This document shows, piece after piece, positions 46,775-58,183 of a DNA stretch of 64,000 bases (its first letter is position 1; the number at the start of each line of letters is the position of its first letter). The DNA lies in the NCBI GenBank assembly GCA_941918925.1, contig OW799236.1, positions 74,366,465 through 74,430,464 on the forward strand. Direction: 5' to 3'. A model generated the notes under the pieces. That model made no database searches. It worked only from the letters and a program-made list of their open reading frames with translations, and was not told the origin of the DNA. Source of the stretch: Phyto melanocephala (Eukaryota > Arthropoda > Insecta > Diptera > Rhinophoridae). The translations under genes were made by a program, and so were the position numbers.

Positions 46775-47206
46775 GCTATTTTGACAATCACCAAATGTGG
46801 TGTCTCTTAGAAAATGTCTTTGAGGGGGTTACTAGATCCATCCAAAAACCGTATGATATCTAGTAGATCGTTCAGTCTCGAATATCCCAGAGAGACCAGG
46901 ATTTTGTTTCTCTTAGCAGTTAGCGCAGGATATTCGCAGAGAAGGTAAAAAACTGTATTATCCTTCTCTATATCAAAACAGCTGCAAAAATGGTCTTAGG
47001 TAAGTGTGAGTCGGATTGTATTTTTCTCTTATTTCCAGCCATCAGTCAATACTGAAAGCAACCTTGAAATTTCCTTCCGACCGCTTAGGAAACCAGACAA
47101 AAATAACTTTAATCAGGCCTTGGCCAAGCACGGATTTTCTCTCTTACATTGGCCGACTAATTTAGATGCGGTAGTGTATGATCTGAGTTACAGGAGTGAT
47201 GCTTGA
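46775..47206 (-). pseudogene. Non-LTR retrotransposon C-terminal fragment
   Basis: The minus strand reads DHFCSCFDIEKDNTVFYLLC then EYPALTAKRNKILVSLGY then RLNDLLDIIRFLDGS. This matches the DFCRSCxDEEExETxxHLLCxCPAL...IIRFL region at the end of the second open reading frame of I/LOA-like elements, the same domain seen at about 5180-5270. Upstream on the minus strand (47206-47010) the sequence is more eroded, with a GQGLIKVIFVWFPKRSEGNF piece that could belong to the preceding region. Stops and a frameshift show it is dead. The plus-strand open frame 47006-47206 is a shadow. Confidence 0.6.
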
Positions 47207-48415
47207 ATGTCGAAAAATATACTAATATTCCTGCCGTTTAGTATCCTGTATGCCTTTTATTTTTTTGCTTCGATGGAGTAGTGTGTAGTGTGCAAGCTTG
47301 GTATCTAGTTCGATTCCTGCAGAATACTTCAACCCGTTACAAACTTCAATCCGTGCAAAAAAATTTTGTATATTTAATTGATTAGTATAAGAATGTTAAA
47401 ATTATAATTGAAATTAATATAACAATCTTTAATAATTTGGTTTTGATGAGGTTGTAGCTTCATTTCTACAAATATAAACTAAAAAATTTAAAAAAGTATG
47501 TTAAAATCTACATAAATAGTTTTAAGATTTTAATCATTTTATGTTCTGATTTAAATGAATAAAGCAAATAAATGAAACCTTTGTGTCCTGTTGGTCGTTG
47601 TAAATAATACTTTCAGCTGGAGAGTAATAGCAAAGCAAATACTTTTAGAGTAGGAATCATTTTCATCATGGCTATAATGTAATATGCAACCACTTTTTAG
47701 TATTTGTGTTCAAAGATATCACTGAGTTAAGAAGAGAAAGTGCTTGGCGAGCTTATTGCAGTACTGGCTGAAGAAGAAATGTAAGTGTAAATGGTTATTA
47801 AATTATTAGGCAATGGATAATATTACAAAGTATTAAATTTAATTTTTGCGAAAGAATACATCTTGTAAAGTTAAATTTTTTTGTTACTAATGGCCTGTTC
47901 TGTTCCAAAAAACATTTCGCCTATATTCTACTCCATGCTCTTCTTACTGTTCTTTTTCTTTCATACGTGTTTAATGCATGTAGCTCCTCAAATAAAAAAC
48001 ACAGTAACTGTCATGAACAAATTTGACAAAAATGCATTTTGATGATGCATTAAAAACTATATGTAAACAAAGTTTTTTTTTGTCATGATATATAGGACGA
48101 ATAATTTCTAATAGATTATACTGAAACTAAAAAGACATCGATTAAAAAAAATTAATAATGAATTGTAATTTGCTTAAATTTGCTTAAAGTTGTAGTTTAT
48201 TGATGTCTGCACAGGAGTAACTAGTGAACTCACGACTCGCTGGTGTTGAAACACTTATTACGGTTTGCCTAATTTATGTATCCAGAAATCTTTTCCAGTA
48301 AGGGAATACCTATTGCAACCATTTGCAGATTAAAGAAATTTAAGGGATTCTAAGAAAAACTACAATTTAAAATTATGTCAAATACGTGTCAAGTTTGATA
48401 ATGCATTCAGAAACT
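47207..48415. other. AT-rich non-coding stretch, nothing recognised
   Basis: No supported gene or paired repeat. Confidence 0.45.
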
Positions 48416-48480
48416 AAGGCATATTTATTCATCAGGTAATCGCAGTTCGGAGAGAATTTGTTGGTTTCTGGTTTTTAATA

Positions 48481-49409
48481 CCGGGTGTTTTTTTCAGTGG
48501 TATAGAACTTCGAATTGAAATAAAACACAAGAAAATCGTTTTAATGACCATCAATTTGGCTTTATTGGAAGGATAATTTTATGCCATTAATGTTTAAATA
48601 TGATTTCAGGCATGTGGCCGCCGCGGCTGGTTCGAATAAAGCCAATTCTACAGGTCCAATTTTTAACCACTTTTTCGAGCATATGGGGCCGTATGTCGGC
48701 AATAACGCCACGAATGTTGGCTTCCAATTCCCCTAACGTTTCTGGTTTGTTGGCGTAGACGAGCGACTTCACATATCCCCAAAGAAAATAATCCAATGGT
48801 GTCAAATCACACGATCTTGGTGGCCAATTGACAGGTCCATTCCGCGAAATTATGTGCTCATCGAATGTTTCCTTAAATAAATCGATTGTGGCGTGCGCTG
48901 TGTGGCATGTAGCGCCGTCTTGTTGGAACCACAACTCATCCACATTCATGCCATCCAATTCGGGAACAAAATAGTCGGTTATCATGGCTCTATACCGGTC
49001 TCCATTAACGGTAACTGCCTCTCCAGCATTATTTCGGTAGAAGTATGGCCCAATGACTCCACCAGCCCATAGAGCACACCAAACAGTCAGTTTTTGTTGA
49101 TGTAATGGCGTCTCAAGGGTCGCATGTGGATTCTCTTCACCCCAAATGCGGCAATTTTGCTTGTTGACGTAGCCATTCAACCAAAAATGAGCCTCATCAC
49201 TGAACAAAACTTCGCGGTAAACTTCGCGAACTGAACCGTTATTTTCGAAATAAATTTGCACGATTTGCAAGCGTTGTTCTTTTGTCAACCTGTTCATGAT
49301 GAAATGGCAAACCAAACTGAACATAAATGACATTAGAGTTGCCAGATTTGACCACAAAATGCCAGTTTTATCTCTATTCGAAAAACAAACCTGTAAAAAA
49401 AACACCCGG
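48481..49409 (-). mobile_element. DD41D mariner, internally deleted
   Basis: The ends CCGGGTGTTTTTTTCAG and (reverse complement of right end) CCGGGTGTTTTTTTTACAG are TIRs flanked by TA (48479-48480 and 49410-49411), the Tc1/mariner target. The element is 929 bases, short for a complete mariner of about 1.3 kb, because the transposase lacks an internal segment. It lies in family G copy 2. Confidence 0.85.
48587..49297 (-). CDS. Tc1/mariner transposase, DD41D type, in-frame internal deletion
   Basis: Starting at MNRLTKEQRLQIV the product is 236 residues; the longer upstream frame runs through the TIR and is spurious. The first 26 residues are the start of the N-terminal helix-turn-helix, then the sequence jumps to REVLFSDEAHFWLNGYVNKQ, which opens the DDE_3 catalytic domain. 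Roughly 110-130 residues of DNA-binding region and linker are missing compared with full-length relatives (about 340-350 residues, from memory). Catalytic candidates are Asp34 (FSDEAHF), Asp127 (FQQDGATCH) and Asp169 (LTPLDYFLWGY). The 41 residues between the second and third give the DD41D signature of the rosa-like group. The C-terminus TSRGGHMPEIIFKH looks complete. The frame is open with no stop, so decay is slight, but without the DNA-binding domain it cannot be an ordinary active transposase. Confidence 0.85.
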   Translation of the reverse strand: MNRLTKEQRLQIVQIYFENNGSVREVYREVLFSDEAHFWLNGYVNKQNCRIWGEENPHATLETPLHQQKLTVWCALWAGGVIGPYFYRNNAGEAVTVNGDRYRAMITDYFVPELDGMNVDELWFQQDGATCHTAHATIDLFKETFDEHIISRNGPVNWPPRSCDLTPLDYFLWGYVKSLVYANKPETLGELEANIRGVIADIRPHMLEKVVKNWTCRIGFIRTSRGGHMPEIIFKH

Positions 49410-49548
49410 TATATAAAGTTTGACAAATAATTGAGAGAAGGGACAGAATAGTTTTTTATATATGATCTTTGATAGCTGAAGTTTAAAATAAATGGCGAAA
49501 AAATAATCAGCTGATGAATGAAGATCACCTGATGAATAAATTTGCCTT

Positions 49549-52129
49549 GTCAGAACCTTAACTATTGTTTTTGTTGACAGTTGTTTTGTTGACAGAATGT
49601 TGAAAGCATGATGATATTTCAAATGAGAAAGAGAGAAAAGGAAATTATTTTTTTTACCTATTGAGCTTGACAGCTAAAGTTCCAAATAAGTAAAATAATA
49701 TTCAGCTGACGTGTACAAGCCATTTAGTATATAAAAAGAATTCTCTTCGAACATTTTGACGACGACAGGCGAGTTAAATTTTATAAATCACATTTGAGGC
49801 AAATACATACATAAAATGAAATAAAATCAATTTATAGTTCCAAATATTTGGAAATTTAAAAGGTATTCAGGTATGTGATGGAAATCGATCTTGAAAATTA
49901 AAAAATTCAAAATTAAAAACAAAAAAAAAAAATTTAAAAATTTATTGATTTGTTGCTTTAAATAATTTTTAGTAAATTTTTATTAATTTTAAATTAATTA
50001 ATTAAATTATTCTTAATTTATTTCTTATTTATCTTTTGGTTTATGTTTTGCAAGCAAATAATAAGGCGCTTGTTAAAAATGAAACCCGCAAACGATTTAA
50101 ATTCGTCACATCATTTAAAAACCATTTTTAATAAAAATAAAAACTGAATTGTAAGCCTCTTCTTTACTTTAGTAAATTGTTAAACACATACATATGCATG
50201 TTATGTTATTCACAGCTTAAAATATCGTTTGCATATTTAAAATTTTTTATTTTTGCTTACACTACTCGACATGTTTGTTGATGTGGAGTAGTGGCAAGAA
50301 CTTTAAATGCAAAATTGTGTTATTTCATGAAACGGTCAATGCCTTTTTGCATTTTTATTCCACCTCAATTAAAAATTTCTTACTCTCATTCTAGCTCACT
50401 CAGTCTTTCGGAGGCTGTGTGAGTATTAATATGAGTTTATTCAACAATTTACAATTGCCTGAATGCACGTACAATTGGCTTCGTTCCTATTTGTTTTGCA
50501 GCTTGTTTTTTCATCTCTACTTTAATAATTTCATTTCATTTTCCTTTTTTATTTCATTTGTTTAACCACAAACAACCATCTCAACTTGACTTGTTTTAGC
50601 CAAGCATCCTGTGTATATCCTTCAAACAATATTTGCATGTAGGTGGTGCAGCAGAACTTGTAATTTCTGCGGTTAACGGTAAGTGTGTGCGTGTGTGACT
50701 TTGTTACGATGTCTGTAGGCAAAAAGCAAAAAAAAGTTGCGGGGTTTAAGGCATGAACATATTTTTCTTGTACTGAAATCAATAAAAATCCAATTAAAGT
50801 ACACAAACCAGAGCAAATAGTAAGATGCATTTTTAGGTAGATTTGTTTTAAGAAAATCCTTTTAGTAGCTAAATGAAGAAAACAATTTTAATTGGTGAAA
50901 AGCAGAGCCTCAAAAGGTTAGGGAATACAGAGCTGGGTTGACACTGCAAAAGCTAAAGCTTAAAAATTATTGCTTTTCGTTTAAATGAAATTTGATTTAA
51001 TAGCCTAATTCGTTGCAAAAGTTTTGTGGTTAATTTTTCTTTTGAACATTTTTAAAAAAATACAAAAATTATAAATGTCGTATAAATTAGTCGGAGAAGG
51101 AAAAGTCAAAGCTATCGTAATTCTTTTGAAAACCTACAGTGATGTATTTAGAAACTGTTCAATTTTAAAGTTCAATTGTCAAAGTCTAGTTGAAGAAGGA
51201 AGCCGTATTTTTGGATTTACCGTCCTAAAATTTGTAATGATTAACGAACAAGTGTCCAAAGAATAGCGTCCTCTACTTATAGTAAAAGCACTGTCAAAAA
51301 GACATATTTACATTTTATGGTTTGATTTATTCATTTTATTCGTTTAAAAACAAAAGGGTTAAGGAACATTCTTTAGAAGAAACATTAAAAAACGCTCACA
51401 AATCAATCACAAGGTGCCCTAAAATAAACAACAGTTGTTAACAACCTCTCGAAACTAGTGTGATATTTAAAATCTAAATAGCTGATACAAATTCAACAAT
51501 AAAACCAATTAATAAAACAAATTTGCTGCATATTTTCCGAACATTTAATGAGTCACTAAAATGACAGCCGATTTTAGCGAAATGTACATTTTGATAGAGT
51601 CTACAATCACATCAAAAAGTGAATTGGTTTAATTTAACAGATTGGCAGTCACTGATGACCAGCACCATTAATCTTTGCCGGTAGCGACGATTTGAGAAAA
51701 AAATCTTCGTCACTTTCTATTCAATTGTGGGGTATGCGTGTTTTAGACGGACACTTTTGGCGGCTCAGCTCAGCTCAGCGGGCTCTAAGCTGGTCGACGT
51801 AGATGTGGAATGGTTATGAGAGCACAATAAACATAGTGCACACAGTATACGGTTTATTAACAATTTTTTTGTAAAAAGCACAATCATTATGAAGACTTAG
51901 AACTTTATGACAGGAATGATAAAACATCTTGTGAATCCACCAAGTTAATATCACGATTACATTCTATGGCAAATTTTAAAAATCGTTTTGTATAGAAAAA
52001 TTCGGCATATCCTGGTTGGTTATCGTGGTAGTTCACAGTGCGCGAAATGTCAAGTGGTGTTTATTGACGCCGTTTTGATAAGACCACTTAACTCGTCAGA
52101 CTGTACCATATTATGGCCACTCTACATGT
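49549..52129. other. AT-rich non-coding stretch, nothing recognised
   Basis: No supported gene. A short tandem CAGCT repeat (GGCTCAGCTCAGCTCAGCGG) lies near 51761-51780. A TATATAAAAAGAATTC word near 49730 is TATA-like, but no open frame follows. The 93-codon minus frame 50549-50830 has no recognised domain. Confidence 0.45.
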
Positions 52130-53540
52130 ATTTAGTCAAGAAAGTGTCTGGAGATATTGTTTTTGGTAGTCTCCAATAGGATTACCTCTGCATTTGCTTT
52201 TGAGAATTCTAGAGCAGACACCACCACCCAAGCATGTCTTCTAGATAGGAAACATATCAGGCTAAAACACGCTGCATCAATCCGGAAAGCGGATAGAGAG
52301 TTCATCATAGAAGACACCAGATTCAATCCTACTGCCCATCCTAGAACCATCCGTACAAATCCTTAAGTCGAAGCCCCTACAAGGTCACCTATATCCCACT
52401 TATTTCTGGAAGAAATTAGAGTTTTAAACGCCCTAACAAGACCAGAATTCTCGCTTGGACATGTGCTTTTAAACTCTAACATTCAGATGCATTAAGCCTT
52501 ATCGCACAACTTGCAGATATTGCCAATATATACCTTTAGGGAAGAGATGCAACATAGTATTTATTGCCTATGGAGGGATAGTTCGTAATATACCCATTAT
52601 TTTAATGAATGCCTTCTCTGTGGACTCTGTGCTACTTATCTAAAGGGTCCGCCAAATAACTTTTTTTTTTTTTTTTTTAAATGCTATAAAAAAGTGTATC
52701 TTCGGCTGTGTGACACGTAGCGCCATCCTGTTGAAACCAATATCTCCTCTTCAATTTTTGTGAACAAAAATTCGTTCAACATGGTCCGATAACAATCGCC
52801 ATTGACTATGGCTACTCCTTGCTCATTTTCGAAGAAAAATAGCCCAATTATGCGTCTGGACCAAAATCCGTATCAAACAGTCACTCGTTTTGGGTGTGTT
52901 GGCTTTTCAATGTATGCATGCGACAATTTTGCTTGTTTACATACCTGCCAAGATTAAAATGAGCTTCATCTAAAAAGATGAGTTTTTGGCTTAATCGGCC
53001 AAAGTAATGTCGCAATATTTCCCAGCGTTTTTCAAGCGTATACACAACCATATTCGTACAGCGGAATGATAAATCTAGTTATCTGTCAAATCAGACATGA
53101 GCTAAGTGTTACCATTCACGATATAAGCACTAGTTGAAAAAAACGTTAGATGGCGGACCCTTTACAACATATCGGCGCCCCATTACAGTTTACCATACCA
53201 GAGATCCATAAGTAAGAATTGGGCGTACAACAGCAGTATACATCCACTTAATCATGTTGGGGTTAAGTTCCCATTTCATATCAAACATCTTACCGACACG
53301 TGTAGTAGGTTCTCTGTGGTAGAAGTTTAATTTCCATGAAAACTTCGAGTTTAGGAAAACACCCAGATTTTTTTCTTTGTCCGATAGAGAAATTTCGCAG
53401 CTTCCCATCCTCATCAAAGCTTGAATTTTTTGTTCTTGTTGTGAACAATTTCTTTTCCGCTTTGCCTGGGTTTACCACTACATTGAAGTCTGCGGCCCAG
53501 TTACTTAGCAATCCCAAAGACAGTGGATATTAGCTTACTA
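52130..53540 (-). pseudogene. Non-LTR retrotransposon (RT end and RNase H), split by a mariner derivative
   Basis: On the minus strand, 53540-53180 carries the part of reverse transcriptase after the catalytic core: LSNWAADFNVVVNPGKAEKK, then (after a frameshift) LSDKEKNLGVFLNSKFSWKL, and NPNMIKWMYTAVVRPILTYG + SLVW, the classic RPILxYGSLVW motif. After the inserted element, 52640-52130 carries ILRTIPPxAINTMLHLFPKG and an RNase H piece, ICTDGSRMGSRIESGVFYDE, followed by FPDxCSVFQPDMF (the TDGS and CSVFQAE motifs). The reading is broken by stops and frameshifts. The element is truncated at both ends. I/LOA-like by the RNase H arrangement. Confidence 0.75.
52643..53162 (-). mobile_element. mariner deletion derivative nested in the non-LTR element
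   Basis: The ends AAGGGTCCGCCAAATAACTT and (reverse complement of right end) AAGGGTCCGCCATCTAACGT are TIRs flanked by TA (52641-52642, 53163-53164). The minus strand retains MVVYTLEKRWEILRHYFGR (transposase N-terminus), LFDEAHFNLGRYVNKQNCR-like sequence (first catalytic Asp region) and WFQQDGATCHTAEDT (second catalytic Asp), then stops near the TIR. Both the linker and the C-terminal part with the third Asp are gone. The TIR and sequence differ from the 48481 element, so it is a separate mariner family. Confidence 0.8.
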
Positions 53541-54846
53541 ATCAGGTCCCAAAACCGTCGCAACACCGACGTATCCTAGTTCTGTATGATCATTTAGTTA
53601 TAACATCTAAAATGAACAATCCAAAAGCAACTGTCAATTTTTTCCGCTATAAAAATAATGGCAAACAATTTCTCTCTTGTGGTGACCTGTAATTGTTTTA
53701 AAAATTTCATTGAGAAATTTCAATTTAAAATATTAAAAACAGTACAATAAGTGATTGTGTTTCACTTATTAATATTAAAGTCATAACATATTTAACTGAT
53801 TACCATTAACTGCTACTTAACAACTACCGTAGATACACTGTTGGATTTACTACTGCAAGCAACTACAATTATCCCCGTTGGACTAAATGTATTTTGTATT
53901 TCTTGTAATTCTATTACCTGTATTTGTGGCTAATGCTTTCTACATTATGTGGTTTTCTGGATTCTGTTATTTATTTATGGACAAGGACCTAAGAAATTCT
54001 AGTCACTTGTCACTGCTTGTTGCTTTTACAATATAGTGGTATACTTAGATAGTAAATAAAAATTAATTGAATAGTCTTACAACCAATTTACTGAAAGGAC
54101 GTGTTGTACTAACCCCCTTAGTTACAGGACAAGTAGATAACTGTGCGGTTATAGCATGGTTAAATCTTGTGTAGTTTATTGGCGTTCAGTTTATGAAAAT
54201 AATTGTGGCTTAAGTTACAGACTGGTTAGGTAAAAAGGCTAGAGTTATTAAACAAACCTAACTATACTTTTACACACATACTAACTTATTAAAAAATATA
54301 AGTCTTTAAAGTTTTAAATATTTTTAAGCATTAAATAAAATCTACGCAAGTTCATGTAAAACAAATATTTTTAAAATTTCTTAACACAAATATTTAGCTA
54401 AAGTATTGATTTCTTTATATATTTGAATGCAAAACGTATACTAGTTCCCATCATGACACAAATGCTATTTATACTAAATAAAAATTTTTGTTAATAAAAT
54501 ATAATTTACATAAATATTTTTAGCCCCTTCATCAATCAGAAACTAAAGTTACACCCATACCAAAACATTTTAAACACAATTGCAATATTAAATTCTCTTA
54601 AATTCAACAGGCATGTTCGAATTTCAAATTTTTACCACAATCGAATTTGAATATGTAAATTAAAACAAATAAGATAAGTAAGATTTCCAAGTTGATTGGT
54701 TGTTTCGTTTTAAAAAAGTAAAACTACTATGGAAGTGTGTGAAGCTTAATGTAAATATTATTTCTAGCATTTAAGGACATTAACTGAGTTCGTTGTATAT
54801 GTGTATGTGTATGCTTCCATACTGTTTTTAATGATTATTTCACTAA
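53541..54846. other. AT-rich non-coding stretch, nothing recognised
   Basis: No supported gene or paired repeat. Confidence 0.45.
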
Positions 54847-55775
54847 TCTATATATATAAAAATCAATGTGTGTTTGTATGTTTGTTTGTGCTTTTTAGAC
54901 GGTTAAACGGCTAGACCGATTTCCTTGAAATTTTCACAGAGTCTTCCTGTATGTCTGGAAGGAACTATAGGCTATACTTTGGTTTGAAATTGTAAGTGGG
55001 CAGGATGCCACGCCCTATTAAAGAATAAGTATTGAATATTATATATCACGAAAGTTAATGCAGCTAGAGTCTTCAAGTTAAGTACGGTAAACTTTGACAT
55101 CCAGACGAACATTTGGGTAAAAAATGGGCGGACTTTCAATATTAGGCGTGGCCACATGAATTAAAGACTAAAATTCGTATATTTGGAAAACGATATCGAT
55201 TAGAGTAGTAAAATTTTGCAAGAGCAACTTTGACACCCAAATGAACATTTAGGCAAGAAATGGGTGCATTATCAATAGTGGGCATGGCACCTACCATTTG
55301 AATTAAATACTAAAATTCGTATATTTGGAAAACGATATCAATTAGAGTACTAAAATTTTGCAAAAGCAACTTTGATATTCAAATAAACATTTATGGAAAA
55401 AATGGGTGCATTAACAGAAGTGGGCGTGGTACCTGCCATATAAATTAAATACTAAAATTCGTATATGCGAAAAACGATATCGATTAGAGTACTAAAATTT
55501 TGCAAAAGCAACTTTGATATTCGAATAAACATTTATGGAAAAAATGGGTGCATTAACAGAAGTGGGCGTGACACCTGCCATATGAATTAAATACTAAAAT
55601 TCGTATATGCGGAAAACGATATCGATTAGAGTACTAAAATTTTGCAAAAGCAACTTTGATATTCGAATAAACATTTATGGAAAAAATGGGTGCATTAACA
55701 ATAGTGGTCGTGGCACCTGCCATATGAATTAAATACTAAAATTTGGGGTGGCGAAGCACACCGGGTATTAGCTAG
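54847..55775 (+). mobile_element. Non-autonomous Helitron with internal tandem repeat
   Basis: The 5' end is A|TCTATATATATAAAAATCAA and the 3' end is GCGAAGCACACCGGGTATTAGCTAG|T. After the 5' end comes ACGGCTAGACCGATTTCCTTGAAATTTTCAC, of the type common in insect Helitrons. The second half is a tandem array (55060-55740). No coding capacity. Confidence 0.8.
55060..55740 (+). repeat. 142-bp tandem repeat, about four to five units
   Basis: The word AAAACGATATC followed by [AG]ATTAGAGTA recurs with its C at about 55191, 55333, 55475 and 55617, an exact spacing of 142. Each unit contains CAACTTTGA[CT]A, a GGGTGCATTA word and a GTGGGCGTGG-type CACCTGCCATA word. The first unit is the most diverged and the last is partial, so the array grew inside the Helitron. 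Confidence 0.85.
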
Positions 55776-55923
55776 TAAACGATAAAACTTATTTTATTTT
55801 CTATATTTTTTTTGGTGTAAAAAATAAACGAACCATAGTTAAAAATCTATACTTTTATACTAATAAAATAAAAAGGAAATGTGTGTTTGTATGATAAAAG
55901 TTTTTTTGGAAATTACTTATATA

Positions 55924-56290
55924 AGCGGAATTCACTCTTGGTAGCATTTTTGCAATTAGTGTAAATATGCACTAATGTTTTGCTACCAAGCGTGAGTGCA
56001 TTTTTCATGTCTGTTGCAAACTTATGGCAACAAGCTGATTTTTTAGGGATTTAGGAAAGAACAAATCTTTTTTTAAATTAATAAATAAATAATAAAATTG
56101 TGTATCTGTTGTGCAAATTTGTGTGACATTACTTTGCACTGATTTTTAGTTGTGCATATTTGCTCAAGTGATGTAAATTACAATTCAATAGAATTTGTTT
56201 TTGTAGTCGTGCACAAGTTAAATTGTTTGCTAGACTTGCACGGTCTGCACGACTTGCAAGGGTAGTTTGCATAAAAGAGTGAGTTCCGCT
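55924..56290. mobile_element. TIR element (family F, copy 1)
   Basis: The left end AGCGGAATTCACTCTTGGTA and the right end, in reverse complement AGCGGAACTCACTCTTTTAT, pair over about 16 bases. ATA flanks both sides (55921-55923 and 56291-56293), a possible 3-bp duplication as in PIF/Harbinger. An internal hairpin GGTAGCA...TGCTACC lies at about 55938-55988. A worn copy is at 38264-38530. No coding capacity. Confidence 0.55.
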
Positions 56291-56401
56291 ATAATTTCTA
56301 AAATATTTACACAAGATTTATCCTCTGAAGGCTATATTTTTGCTTAATTTTTTAAGTGGGCGTGGTATTTTGTCAACAAATATATTCCAAAATAAATTAC
56401 A

Positions 56402-57713
56402 GATAAAATTCAGGCATTTCATACAATAATTGATAGTGTGCAAATAATAAAGGCAAAGTATTCTTTTTAGACGCACCAGGAGGAACAGGAAAGGCATTTC
56501 TTACCAATTGATTGTTGCCAAGGGTAAGGCAATCGGAAAATTCTGCTCTAGTAGTCGCTTCTTCAGGAATTGCTGCTACTCTGTTAAGTGGAGAAAAAAC
56601 TGCACACTCCACTTTCAAATTCCCATTATCAGTGACTCTTAAGCAACAATCTGTATGTTCAATACGCAAAAGTGGACCATTTAATAAATTTTTGCTTGAT
56701 ACCTCAATAATATGGGTCGAGGGTACTATGAGTCATAGAGCCTATGTTGAAGCGGTTAAACGCACTTCAAAAGACCTTAGAAATTCCAACGACATTATGG
56801 GTGCAGTAACTTCTGTTTTGTTAAGTGATTTACGTCAAACACTCCCTGTCGAAAGCAAACAACTTTGAAGCATGCCTTAAATCGTCTCTTTTATGGAACT
56901 CTTTTCAAAAGCTTAAATTCATTGACAAATATGGAAGTTCATCTTTGCGAAGATATGCATAATAATTTCCCACAACAACAACTTAAGCTTGGAAAGGGAA
57001 TTTTTTCTTCTTAAAATTTTTGCACTAACTAAGCTGAAATCATTTTAAACGAAACTCTAGGATGAATAGTCTACAGTCTTCAACATCTTATAGATGTAGA
57101 AAAAAATTTTCGTTGGTTGTGTTTAAGAGCAATAGTATCGCCAAGGAATGATACTGTTGTGATGAAATTAACAACCAAATTATACAAAAAGTCCGTGGCC
57201 AAATCAAAATATTTAAGTCGATTTTACACTGTCATTAACATCGAGGATGCAGTGCATTATCACAAGAATTTTAAATTCGCTTAATCCTTTCTGATTGCCA
57301 TCTCATAAAATACATCTTAAGGTTAGTATTCCGATCATGCTTTCAAGAAATTTAAATCCTCCTAAACTATGTAATGGAACAAGGCTACTAATTAAAGAAT
57401 TAAAAGATAACTTTGTTTTCACCGGCCCTGCATCCGGCCAGCTTGCAAACATTGTGAGGATTCTTGTAATTCCTTCAGACCATTCAATAGGCTACAATTT
57501 CCCGTGAAAACATCTTTTGCAATGACAATTAATAAGTCTCAAGGAGAAACCTTTTCTATAGTTGGAGTCGACCTTCTTAAAGCACTTCTTTCACATGGTC
57601 AACTCTATATTGGCTTATCACAAGTTGGAAATCGGGAAAACCAGTTTATTTTACTACCAATGAATAACAAAACGTTAAACATCGTATATAACGAAGCACT
57701 GAGTCGGCAATAA
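56402..57713 (+). pseudogene. Decayed Helitron PIF1-like helicase domain
   Basis: Pieces occur in the order of the Helitron RepHel helicase. AFHTIIDSVQ is at about 56412. FFLDAPGGTGKAFLTN (Walker A, motif I; the usual T after GK is A) is at about 56463-56508. ALVVASSGIAATLLSGEKTAHSTF then SIIWVEGTMSHRAYVEAV (motif II region; the usual DECTM is VEGTM) and LRNSNDIMGAVTSVLLSDLRQTLP (motif III) lie in the open frame 56512-56868. AIVSPRNDTV and INIEDAVHYH are at about 57127-57262. IPIMLSRNLNPPKLCNGTRL is at 57326-57390. TINKSQGETFSIVGVDLL and HGQLYIGLSQVGN (motifs V and VI) are at 57525-57635. At least five frameshifts or stops break it. The Rep nuclease domain is not seen. It could belong to a Helitron starting at TCTATACTTTTATACTAATA (55846), but this is inference. 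Confidence 0.85.
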
Positions 57714-58183
57714 ATTACAAAGTTATTTCAAAACATAATATGAGATGTAAAAGGCTCTTTTTTAATGGATCACTTTAACCTATGAAGATATATAGGCAAT
57801 TCTTCTAAAGTCAAGGAGTTAAGTGGTTGAATTTTTTAGTTAATTTCTTTCTACCATAACACATTTTACAAGGTCCTAATTTTCTTAAGGCAAAACAGGC
57901 ATACAAATGTTAATTGATACTTAACAAAACAGAAAACTAAGGTTTACAAAATACAAACTTAAACAAACAGAAAAATATATATATAAACAGAGTATCTGAT
58001 AAACTCTTATTATCTCTTAGCTTAAATTCACTTTTATACAAATTATTTTACTTCCTACAACTATTATCAGATTGTTTTTTCCAGTACACTTTAATATTTA
58101 CTAACAATTTATTGAATTTATATAAATAAAATATATTTTTTTTATAAATACGGCCGTAAAACTTCATCAAGTAAATACTAAAA
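57714..58183. other. Non-coding stretch, possibly 3' part of the helicase-bearing Helitron
   Basis: No coding remnant or hairpin end seen. TTTATAAATACGGCCG near 58141 resembles an end of the MITE at 25675. Confidence 0.35.

Larger units (their letters stand above)
48416..49548. mobile_element. TIR element (family G, copy 2) split by a mariner
   Basis: The left end AAGGCATATTTATTCATCAG and the right end, in reverse complement AAGGCAAATTTATTCATCAG, are near-perfect TIRs shared with copy 1 at 26267. Without the 929-base mariner and one TA the element is about 200 bases. Flanks TCAGAAACT (left) and TCAGAACCT (one base after the right end) could be a 9-bp duplication with one mismatch; the extra base makes this uncertain. 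Confidence 0.65.

Noticed and set aside
47006..47206. 66-codon plus frame SNLEISFRPLRKPDKNNFNQ
   Set aside because: First considered an endonuclease-to-RT linker, but the clear non-LTR C-terminal match is on the minus strand next to it, so this frame is taken as a shadow.
49298..49528. N-terminal extension of the mariner transposase frame
   Set aside because: It reads through the right TIR and flanking DNA; the transposase start is the Met at 49297.
50549..50830. 93-codon minus frame
   Set aside because: No recognisable domain, irregular composition, and no promoter, splice or homolog evidence.
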